Origin: an uncultured Sutterella sp.
GTDB taxonomy: Bacteria > Pseudomonadota > Gammaproteobacteria > Burkholderiales > Burkholderiaceae_F
Assembly (NCBI GenBank): GCA_902477615.1
Contig: CABSHY010000035.1
Location: 1-9,262 of the forward strand
Direction: 5' to 3'
Length of the DNA: 9,262 nucleotides
Of this stretch, positions 1-5,132 are shown in pieces. Under the pieces are notes generated by a model. It saw only the letters and a program-made list of their open reading frames with translations. It had not been told where the DNA came from and searched no databases. Position numbers and translations under genes: made by a program. Within the stretch, counting starts at the first letter, position 1; every line of letters begins with the position of its first letter.

Positions 1-1
1 C

Positions 2-394
2 ACGTTGGCCGATTGCGTGATGGAACCGACGCGCATTTACGTCAAGCAAGTGCTCAACGTTATGAAGAGCGTCAAGATCAAGGGCATGGCCCACATCACG
101 GGCGGCGGCTTGATCGAAAACGTGCCCCGTATTCTTCCTGAAAACACGCAAGCCGTCATTCACGCTGACAGCTGGACGCGTCCGGCCGTCTTTGACTGGT
201 TGCAAGAAGCCGGCAATATCGATTCTCACGAAATGCACCGTGTGTTTAACAACGGTATCGGCATGGTCGTGATCGTGTCTGCTGAAGAAGCCGATGCCGC
301 TATCAAGGCTTTCGAAGCCGAAGGTGAAAGGGTCTTCCGCTTGGGCGAAATCGTCACGCGCCAAGACCAAGAACCCGGTTGTGTTGTTATCTAA
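2..394 (+). CDS. purM: Phosphoribosylformylglycinamidine cyclo-ligase (AIR synthetase), C-terminal part
   Basis: This is the 3' end of purM; the 5' part lies outside the window and the reading frame enters at base 2. PurM closes the imidazole ring of formylglycinamidine ribonucleotide with ATP to give aminoimidazole ribonucleotide, in cytosolic de novo purine synthesis. About 130 residues are visible. They begin with the family's EPTRIYVK segment, then GMAHITGGGLIENVPRILP, the glycine-rich stretch of the C-terminal PurM domain, then MHRVFNNGIGMVVIV, and they end in a typical GEIV segment shortly before the TAA stop. These match the usual C-terminal end of the family, so the gene appears intact at this side. 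It is followed on the same strand by the adenosine-deaminase-like gene, 77 bases away across a stem-loop. Confidence 0.95.
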   Translation, partial: TLADCVMEPTRIYVKQVLNVMKSVKIKGMAHITGGGLIENVPRILPENTQAVIHADSWTRPAVFDWLQEAGNIDSHEMHRVFNNGIGMVVIVSAEEADAAIKAFEAEGERVFRLGEIVTRQDQEPGCVVI

Positions 395-419
395 TTAACA
401 CACTAGAGAAGTTCTATCA

Positions 420-451
420 CAGTAGGCGAAATAGCAATATTTCGCCTATTG
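420..451 (+). other. Intergenic stem-loop between purM and the deaminase gene
   Basis: AGGCGAAATA at 424-433 and TATTTCGCCT at 438-447 are perfect inverted repeats around a GCAA tetraloop. The pairing extends outwards to about 14 bp with one G-U pair. No run of T follows at once on either strand (only TTTT at 455-458), so it is a weak fit for a classical rho-independent terminator. It could be a weak terminator, an mRNA 3'-end stabiliser for purM, or a processing site separating expression of the two genes. Confidence 0.6.
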
Positions 452-471
452 CCATTTTGGAGTTATTCGCA

Positions 472-1566
472 ATGCGTAAAGACAATCCTGCCTTTGTTCC
501 TGATTCTCCCTTTGCTCGCCCGATGACGCAAGCACATATGGACTTTTTCTCTGCTATTCCTAAGACGGAATTGCATTGCCATTTATTGGGCACCACGCAA
601 AAAGCCACCTTTGAAGATCTCGTTAAAGCGTCCGGCGCTCCGGTCAGTCAAGAAGAAATTGACGGCTTCTTCACGCGTGGCGATAAGCCGGTGGGTGTTT
701 TGCGCATTTTCCGTGCTTTAGAAGAGCACATTTTGATTAAACCCGAAATGCTCACGCGCATTACCTACGAATACCTCCAAGATTGTAAAAAGCATGGCAT
801 TCGTTACACGGAATTTTTCTGGAACTATACGGGCTTAGCCCGTCACTATAGCTTCGAAGCGGCTCAAGCAGCCATCATCGAAGGCATTCATCAAGGTGAA
901 AAGGATTTCGGTGTTATCGGCCGCTTAATTCCTTCCATTGACCGCGAAGCAGAGCCTGAGTTCGCTGTTGAGTTGGTGCGTGAAATGATTGCGCATCGTG
1001 CGCCTGAAACCATCGGTTTGGGGATTGACTATCGCGAAAACGATCATGAACCGGAAAACTTCTGGAAGGCCTTTATGATGGCCAAGAACGCAGGCTTTAA
1101 GATCACGATTCACGCCGGTGAATTCGGCTGCCACTGGCGCAATGTTGAAACCTCTATGGATCTTTTGAAAGCCGATCGCTTGGAGCACTGCTACACGATT
1201 ATTGATAATCCTGAACTTGTTCAAGTCGCCAAAGATCGTGACTTTATCTTTACGGTCGTGCCCACGAACTCTTACTACTTGCGCACGTTCACCGATGAAG
1301 AATGGGCGATTAAGCAACCGATTCGCAAAATGGTCGAAATGGGTCTTCGTGTCCATCCCAATACGGACGATCCCACGATGCACCACGTCAATGCAACGCA
1401 AACGTGGATGTTGATGTACAACTTCTTGAATTTCTCCCTCGATCAACTCAAGGGCTTTATGTTAAACGGCATTGACGGCGCTTGGATTGACGAAGCAACG
1501 AAACAAAAGTGGAAGAAAGACTGGAGTGAAGAATTTGACGAATTGGTCAAAAAATTCCCCGCTTAA
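472..1566 (+). CDS. Adenosine deaminase family protein (purine/nucleoside deaminase-like)
   Basis: A 364-residue cytosolic amidohydrolase-fold protein. The start is ATG 472, with TTGGAG at 457-462 about 9 bases upstream; the frame stays open to a TTG at 379 inside purM, but that lacks a comparable site. Residues expected for the zinc site and catalysis are present: H35 and H37 in ELHCHLLG, H214 and E217 in ITIHAGE, H239 in RLEHC, and D299/D300 in NTDDP. Family members hydrolyse the 6-amino group of adenosine, adenine or related compounds. The surroundings differ from textbook Add: RLEHCY replaces RIGHG, VPTNS replaces CPTSN, HPNTDDP replaces SLNTDDP, and the N-terminus has about 25 residues before the first zinc motif. 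So the family is secure but the substrate is not. It sits between purM and a phosphoribosyltransferase, consistent with purine salvage. A hairpin terminator follows its stop. Confidence 0.88.
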   Translation: MRKDNPAFVPDSPFARPMTQAHMDFFSAIPKTELHCHLLGTTQKATFEDLVKASGAPVSQEEIDGFFTRGDKPVGVLRIFRALEEHILIKPEMLTRITYEYLQDCKKHGIRYTEFFWNYTGLARHYSFEAAQAAIIEGIHQGEKDFGVIGRLIPSIDREAEPEFAVELVREMIAHRAPETIGLGIDYRENDHEPENFWKAFMMAKNAGFKITIHAGEFGCHWRNVETSMDLLKADRLEHCYTIIDNPELVQVAKDRDFIFTVVPTNSYYLRTFTDEEWAIKQPIRKMVEMGLRVHPNTDDPTMHHVNATQTWMLMYNFLNFSLDQLKGFMLNGIDGAWIDEATKQKWKKDWSEEFDELVKKFPA

Positions 1567-1587
1567 TCGCAGGCATTAAAACAAATT

Positions 1588-1614
1588 GAGGATCGAATTT
1601 TCGATCCTCTTTTT
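1588..1614 (+). terminator. Rho-independent terminator, probably bidirectional
   Basis: GAGGATCGA at 1588-1596 pairs perfectly with TCGATCCTC at 1601-1609 around an ATTT loop and is followed by TTTTT at 1610-1614. It ends the deaminase transcript about 20 bases after its stop. On the minus strand the same hairpin lies just beyond the stop of the small nrdD-like gene and is followed by AATTTGTTTT, so it can also end that convergent transcript. Confidence 0.9.
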
Positions 1615-1615
1615 G

Positions 1616-1789
1616 TTATTTGGTGGGTTCGTCTAAGTGGCACTTCTTTTCTTCAAAGCACTTGCGCTCAGCAAATTCACCCTTCTTACCCACATTGAAA
1701 GACGAAACCGGACGATGGTAACCCATCACTCGGGTCCACACTTCACAGGGTTGACGTTCGCTGTCTTTTAATTGAATCTTTTCGTCCAT
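1616..1789 (-). CDS. Small NrdD-like protein: stand-alone glycyl-radical C-terminal domain of anaerobic ribonucleotide reductase
   Basis: A 57-residue reading frame from ATG (1787-1789) to TAA (1616-1618), with AAGGAG 7 bases upstream of the ATG. The core WTRVMGYHRPVSSFNVGKKG (residues 18-37), continuing with EFAERKCF, resembles the extreme C-terminus of class III ribonucleoside-triphosphate reductases (NRDD family). There, RVxGY carries the glycine that becomes the catalytic radical; here that glycine would be G23. The usual CPxCG zinc-ribbon cysteines before it are absent (only C15, C44 and C50 occur), and there is no room for the 600-residue catalytic barrel. Short proteins of this kind are, as I recall, annotated as anaerobic ribonucleoside-triphosphate reductase in other Burkholderiales. 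No nrdD or nrdG lies in the window. NrdR boxes upstream support a tie to nucleotide reduction. The role (accessory or repair domain like GrcA for pyruvate formate-lyase, or something else) is inference. Confidence 0.85.
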   Translation of the reverse strand: MDEKIQLKDSERQPCEVWTRVMGYHRPVSSFNVGKKGEFAERKCFEEKKCHLDEPTK

Positions 1790-1818
1790 TTTCATTCTCC
1801 TTTTCGAATGTGATTTTC

Positions 1819-1827
1819 AATATAACA
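1819..1827 (-). promoter_or_regulatory. Extended -10 promoter element for the nrdD-like gene
   Basis: Read on the minus strand, TGTTATATT combines a TG extension with a TATATT hexamer (1824-1819, five of six to TATAAT). No good -35 hexamer is seen at 16-18 bases, as is common for extended -10 promoters. Transcription would start near 1812, leaving a leader of about 22 bases that contains the AAGGAG ribosome site. NrdR box 1 overlaps its upstream edge. Confidence 0.45.
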
Positions 1828-1840
1828 CAATATATTGACC
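1825..1840. promoter_or_regulatory. Candidate NrdR box 1
   Basis: ACACAATATATTGACC agrees with the NrdR consensus acaCwAtATaTwGtgt at 13 of 16 positions, including the whole central CwAtATaTwG. NrdR is the ATP/dATP-sensing repressor of ribonucleotide reductase genes in bacteria. The box overlaps the likely promoter of the divergent nrdD-like gene, where binding would repress. Confidence 0.7.
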
Positions 1841-1856
1841 ACCTGTTGTACCTTTT

Positions 1857-1874
1857 GTACTAAATATATAGGCA
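1857..1874. promoter_or_regulatory. Candidate NrdR box 2 (weaker)
   Basis: A second AT-rich palindromic core, AAATATATAG, lies within GTACTAAATATATAGGCA. Depending on register it matches 10 or 11 of 16 positions of the NrdR consensus. Its spacing from box 1 is 32-34 bases, about three helical turns; NrdR sites normally come as pairs at about that spacing, which supports the call more than the single-site match does. Confidence 0.5.
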
Positions 1875-1916
1875 CCATAGTTAAAAACAAAAACAACGTA
1901 TCAGACGATCTTTGGT

Positions 1917-1922
1917 TACAAT
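1917..1922 (+). promoter_or_regulatory. Possible -10 element for the phosphoribosyltransferase gene
   Basis: TACAAT matches five of six -10 positions and lies 42 bases before the ATG at 1965. No convincing -35 hexamer is visible at 16-18 bases. It lies downstream of both NrdR boxes, so those boxes more likely control the divergent minus-strand gene. Confidence 0.3.
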
Positions 1923-1964
1923 TGAGGCTGTTCCTGTTATTGGTTTTTGAGGGAGTTTTTTGCA

Positions 1965-2564
1965 ATGAAGTACTTTGACTTTGAATTATTAGGCATTAAG
2001 CGCAAATTGCCTTATGTTCGCGTCGCAGACAAGTTGGCACTGGCCAGTTTTGTGGTGTTATCCGACACCGAGTTGGTTCAAGCCGCCGCTCCCGAACTTG
2101 TCAAACGTTTGCCCGAAGTTGACCTTTTGATGACGGCCGAAGCCAAGGGCATTATTCTTACCTATGAAATGAGTCGCATCATGGGCATGAAAGACTTTAT
2201 CGTTGCTCGCAAAAGCTACAAGCCCTACATGCAAAATGCGCTCTCTCATACCCTGCACTCTGTCACGACACAAAAAGAGCAAACCTTGTGGCTCGACGGT
2301 GCCGACGCTGAGCGTATTAAGGGCAAACGCGTCGCTTTGATTGATGACGTCTTTGCCACGGGCGAATCACTGAAAGCCATTGAAGAATTGGCGACGGCCG
2401 CAGGCGCAAAAGTGGTTGCACGCGCTGCCATTTTGGCCGAACTTGAAAGCGTCGGTCGCCCTGACTTGATTTACTTAAAAGAACACTATGTCTTTAGAGC
2501 CAACGATGACGGTACCTTTACGCCGATTCATACGCTCAAAGAAATGGAAGAACTGAAAAAATAG
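1965..2564 (+). CDS. Phosphoribosyltransferase family protein, adenine/purine type
   Basis: A 199-residue type I phosphoribosyltransferase, expected to transfer the ribose-5-phosphate of PRPP to a free purine base in the cytosol. The PRPP-binding signature VALIDDVFATGESLKAI spans residues 123-139, with the two adjacent acidic residues D127/D128 and the following ATGES loop. EAKGI (residues 59-63) and VARKSYKPYM (80-89) are the segments that in adenine and related purine phosphoribosyltransferases precede the flexible loop over the active site. Adenine is the most likely base from overall resemblance, but xanthine, guanine or hypoxanthine are not excluded, so no symbol is given. The start is ATG 1965 with GAGGGAG at 1949-1955, 9 bases upstream; a TTG at 1947 is in frame but would sit upstream of this site. 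It is transcribed alone, divergent from the nrdD-like gene and convergent with dcuC. Confidence 0.85.
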   Translation: MKYFDFELLGIKRKLPYVRVADKLALASFVVLSDTELVQAAAPELVKRLPEVDLLMTAEAKGIILTYEMSRIMGMKDFIVARKSYKPYMQNALSHTLHSVTTQKEQTLWLDGADAERIKGKRVALIDDVFATGESLKAIEELATAAGAKVVARAAILAELESVGRPDLIYLKEHYVFRANDDGTFTPIHTLKEMEELKK

Positions 2565-2607
2565 AAAAGAACGCCGCTATTGCTCCCGCATGAGAAGCAA
2601 TGGCGGC
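2565..2607 (-). terminator. Terminator between converging phosphoribosyltransferase and dcuC
   Basis: GCCGCTATTGCT (2573-2584) pairs with AGCAATGGCGGC (2596-2607), a 12-bp stem with one wobble pair and an 11-base loop. On the minus strand the hairpin is followed by GTTCTTTTCTATTTTTTC, a T-rich tail fit for terminating dcuC, whose stop is 28 bases upstream. On the plus strand the downstream sequence is not T-rich, so it probably works best for dcuC. Confidence 0.75.
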
Positions 2608-2634
2608 ACTCTCTACTCTCTCGAAACTTTTCTC

Positions 2635-3888
2635 TTACAACAACAAAAGCGAAATCGTTGTTGCGGCTGCGATGGTGGGCAGTGCGTTGCGCTTGGCCAT
2701 CGACATCGGATTGACACCGGCCAATCGAGCACAAATGATGGCGCTCGCTGCCACGGGCGACATCGTGCGGCCCAAAGCGGCAGAGACTTGCGCCACACCC
2801 CCCAATTCCGTAATGGTGTAACCGAATTCCGGTGCGTGTGGCACCACGGTACCGATAAAGGCCAGCGACGCAGCATTACCTGAACCCGATACCACGGACA
2901 TCAAGAAGGGACCGGCCGTGGCGGCTACTTGCGTGGCCGACGTGGAGTTTTTCATGGCATCTAAAAGCGCACCCGTTAAACCGATTTGCTCCATCCCTGC
3001 ACAGAACATGGCGGCACACGCCATCAAACCAATCACTTCGCAGAAACTGTCACCGGCACCACGGAAAAATTCTTTGGTCGTTTGACCCGGCGAAGAGCGC
3101 GTCACCACAATCGCTAAAACCACACCGATAATCATGGATTGCGGCACGGTGATGTAGGGCAAGATTCCGACTTGCTTAGAGCCCAAGACCAACAATAAAA
3201 GCGGTACCACGGGGACGATGGCGTAAAGTCCGTTAATCTTAAAATCCTCAGGCAAAGCGCTTTGTAAACTCACGGGAGACGTACCCACCCCTTCTTTCAA
3301 AAAAAGAGATGTGATGGCCAAGATTGCAACTGCCACTGCCAAACCACAAAGTACAGCAGGAGCAATCGCTGCAATCACGGTCATCACATCTGTCTTTGCC
3401 ATATCAGCGACTAGAGGATTAAACATAAACCCCGGGGAAATGACCGAACCCCAGGTCCCCAAGAAAACGGCACTGCCGGCCATCACGGGCTTAACGCGTA
3501 AGGCCAACAACATCGGAATCAAAAGTGTGCCCACCGCTGCGGAAACACCGGCCGCAGACGGCAGCGAAATATTTAAAAAGAAGGTCACGATGACAGCGCC
3601 GGGTACAACGAATAATTTCACATGCGTCAACAACCCCGTGACCACGGCCACCAAGTGTTCGGAGCACTTCGTGACTCGAATCACATACGAAAACCCCATC
3701 ACGGTACAAACGATCGGCACCAAACCGCTATTCGTAAACTGCTTAATAAAAGCATTGGCCGCCATCACCAAGTCGCCCCCTAAAAGGGCCATCAGTGCAC
3801 CGGATAAAAACAACGTCATTCGCGTTTCGAAATTTTTGATAATTAACGCGAACGTGCCAATCACAATCAGTAAACCGACCCAGACCAT
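2635..3888 (-). CDS. dcuC: C4-dicarboxylate carrier, DcuC family
   Basis: A 417-residue inner-membrane protein made almost wholly of hydrophobic segments. Signature stretches of DcuC carriers are present in order: TFFLNISLPSAAGVSAAVGT (residues 102-121), GTWGSVISPGF (144-154), VVSGSGNAASLAFI (332-345) and SAALGRTMSPVAASAI (369-384), followed by KRNALP near the end. DcuC proteins handle fumarate, malate and succinate, in E. coli mainly succinate efflux and fumarate/succinate exchange during fermentation or fumarate respiration. It is somewhat shorter than the 461-residue E. coli protein, mainly in the first half and at the C-terminus, which ends right after a hydrophobic stretch. The start ATG (3886-3888) has AAAGGA upstream at about 9 bases. 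It diverges from a LysR-type regulator gene that probably controls it. The exact substrate is inferred from the family. Confidence 0.88.
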   Translation of the reverse strand: MVWVGLLIVIGTFALIIKNFETRMTLFLSGALMALLGGDLVMAANAFIKQFTNSGLVPIVCTVMGFSYVIRVTKCSEHLVAVVTGLLTHVKLFVVPGAVIVTFFLNISLPSAAGVSAAVGTLLIPMLLALRVKPVMAGSAVFLGTWGSVISPGFMFNPLVADMAKTDVMTVIAAIAPAVLCGLAVAVAILAITSLFLKEGVGTSPVSLQSALPEDFKINGLYAIVPVVPLLLLVLGSKQVGILPYITVPQSMIIGVVLAIVVTRSSPGQTTKEFFRGAGDSFCEVIGLMACAAMFCAGMEQIGLTGALLDAMKNSTSATQVAATAGPFLMSVVSGSGNAASLAFIGTVVPHAPEFGYTITELGGVAQVSAALGRTMSPVAASAIICARLAGVNPMSMAKRNALPTIAAATTISLLLL

Positions 3889-3933
3889 CTTCTAAAGTCC
3901 TTTCACACTATTTTTTGACAATCATGAGGGAGA

Positions 3934-3939
3934 ATTATA
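3934..3939 (-). promoter_or_regulatory. -10 element for dcuC
   Basis: A perfect TATAAT on the minus strand, 45 bases before the dcuC start codon, giving a leader of about 39 bases. The -35 region at 17-18 bases (ACGATG or CACGAT) is poor, as expected of a promoter that needs an activator. Confidence 0.5.
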
Positions 3940-3975
3940 GAAAAGAGATTTTATTTCATCGTGCGATTTTTGCGC

Positions 3976-4016
3976 TATTATTCATACATAATATTTTCTA
4001 GGAAAATTTAATTTTC
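3976..4016. promoter_or_regulatory. Cluster of AT-rich inverted repeats, candidate LysR-type operator
   Basis: TATTAT-N6-ATAATA (3976-3993) is a perfect dyad with the T-N11-A form typical of LysR-type sites. It adjoins three alternating half-sites, ATTTTC (3993-3998), GAAAAT (4002-4007) and ATTTTC (4011-4016), each spaced 9 bases from the next. The cluster lies about 50-90 bases upstream of the predicted dcuC start, where LysR-type activators usually bind. Confidence 0.4.
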
Positions 4017-4023
4017 TTAATAA

Positions 4024-4044
4024 AATCAGTCAAACTTTCTGATT
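4024..4044. promoter_or_regulatory. Inverted repeat AATCAG-N9-CTGATT, candidate LysR-type operator
   Basis: A perfect 6-bp dyad with 9-base spacing lies just upstream of TAAAAT (4052-4057), a possible -10 element for the LysR-type gene. Binding here could give the negative autoregulation common in this family. The rest of the 225-base gap between dcuC and the regulator is AT-rich and shows no gene. Confidence 0.4.
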
Positions 4045-4113
4045 ATCGTTTTAAAATAAAGATAGATTTTCACGTCTTACCGTGTAATTATTGCAATTTT
4101 AGGGAAAGTACCA

Positions 4114-5076
4114 ATGGATCAATTGCTTAATCGAAAGCGATTTCACCTCGAGGTTTGGGAATTATTGTTCCGTGTCATTGAGGAACAGTCCCTTGCGCGC
4201 GTGGCCGATCAACGAGGATTGGATCGAACGCAAGTCTCTCGCCTGATTAAAGCGCTCGAAAATGACGTAGGCCATGAATTACTCATTCGCAACGGCCCCA
4301 CCATTGCTCCAACCCAATTTGCCCTGCAAGCCAGAGACAAACTGCAGCCCATTTGGGAAGAGTTCAACCAATCCCTATTAACACTTTCGACCAAGGGCGA
4401 ACAAGATAGCGGCATCATCCGATTCGGGGCCAGACCCGGATTTATGCAATCACAAATTCTTCCGATTTTGGGGGAATTTCAACAAAAGTACCCGCACATC
4501 ACGTTCGATATCATTGCCGACGATGATCCCCGTACGTACATGCGAGGGCAAACCGATGTCATGTTCTATTACGGACCCGTGAATAACCCCAATCTCATTG
4601 AAAATTGGGTTTCTCGCTCCGTTTTCATCCCTTGTGCTTCCCCCGAGTACGTGAAAAATCACGGGATGCCCAAGACGCCTGAGGATCTTCGCTCGCACTT
4701 TGGCATCGTGTACACGGGGCGCCATCGCCGTCAAGAAAAGGTGCTCGAATTAGCCGGTGACCGTCGCACCTATGAGTGGCACTCTACCTTGCGTGTTAAT
4801 AGCATGAAGGCCGTTAAAGAAGCAGCACTGGCCGGTGCCGGCGTTATTGCTGACATCCCTATGCACCATTGCTATAAAGAATTGATGAGTGGAGAATTAA
4901 TCCCCGTTTTAAATGGTTGGCACGCCCCTAACTTGGACTACTACATCGCCTCAACGCTTGAAGCCACAAAGTTAAAACGCGTGCAAATTTTCATTGAATG
5001 GTACGTGCAGAAACGACGCGAGATTGAAACGGAACGAAAACGCATTTTGCAGCAGCAATACAGCGTTCCCATCTAA
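4114..5076 (+). CDS. LysR-type transcriptional regulator
   Basis: A 320-residue DNA-binding regulator. The N-terminal winged helix-turn-helix spans about residues 10-70 (SLARVADQRGLDRTQVSRLI, then ALENDVGHELLIR). It is followed by a linker helix and a periplasmic-binding-protein-like effector domain from about residue 95 (GIIRFGARPGFMQSQILPIL) to 290. The wing segment RNGPTIAPTQFA differs from the usual RTxRxVxLTxAG but keeps the position. A charged, coiled-coil-like tail (KRREIETERKRILQQQ) ends the protein. AGGGAAA at 4101-4107 is the ribosome site for ATG 4114. It diverges from dcuC and converges on the DASS transporter, so control of C4-dicarboxylate transport, with a dicarboxylate or related metabolite as effector, is the natural inference; the sequence does not show the effector. 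Confidence 0.92.
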   Translation: MDQLLNRKRFHLEVWELLFRVIEEQSLARVADQRGLDRTQVSRLIKALENDVGHELLIRNGPTIAPTQFALQARDKLQPIWEEFNQSLLTLSTKGEQDSGIIRFGARPGFMQSQILPILGEFQQKYPHITFDIIADDDPRTYMRGQTDVMFYYGPVNNPNLIENWVSRSVFIPCASPEYVKNHGMPKTPEDLRSHFGIVYTGRHRRQEKVLELAGDRRTYEWHSTLRVNSMKAVKEAALAGAGVIADIPMHHCYKELMSGELIPVLNGWHAPNLDYYIASTLEATKLKRVQIFIEWYVQKRREIETERKRILQQQYSVPI

Positions 5077-5079
5077 GGA

Positions 5080-5112
5080 AAAGGCTCTGAAATCTTTCGA
5101 CTCAGAGCCTTT
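5080..5112. terminator. Shared terminator between converging LysR-type and DASS genes
   Basis: AAGGCTCTGA (5081-5090) pairs perfectly with TCAGAGCCTT (5102-5111), extended by one A-T pair, with an 11-base loop. The plus-strand tail is TTTCTTCT and the minus-strand tail TTTTCC, both modest, so it probably stops both converging transcripts. It lies 3 bases after the regulator stop and about 20 beyond the transporter stop. Confidence 0.8.
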
Positions 5113-5132
5113 CTTCTATAAAGAATGGTCGT

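Noticed and set aside
379..471. An N-terminal extension of the deaminase from TTG 379
   Set aside because: It would overlap the end of purM, translate through the intergenic stem-loop, and lacks the ribosome site that ATG 472 has.
925..1446. A 173-codon open frame on the minus strand inside the deaminase gene
   Set aside because: It is antisense to a gene with complete catalytic motifs and shows no recognisable family features.
1947..1964. A TTG start at 1947 for the phosphoribosyltransferase
   Set aside because: The GAGGGAG site at 1949-1955 lies downstream of it and is well placed for ATG 1965.
2635..2700. Possible truncation of DcuC at its C-terminus
   Set aside because: The protein ends a little earlier than E. 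coli DcuC, but the final helix and a terminator follow in normal order, and no continuing homology is visible beyond the stop.
2590..2883. A 97-codon plus-strand open frame beginning in the terminator loop
   Set aside because: It starts inside the hairpin that ends dcuC and continues antisense to dcuC; no domain is recognisable.
3311..3895. A 194-codon open frame on the plus strand, opposite dcuC
   Set aside because: It is exactly antisense to the clear DcuC frame, is rich in A, T, K and P as expected of the complement of a membrane-protein gene, and has no recognisable domain or convincing ribosome site.
3914..3927. TTGACAATCATGAG before dcuC as an FNR site
   Set aside because: It matches only about seven of ten consensus positions and lies downstream of the TATAAT element, not where an activator would bind.
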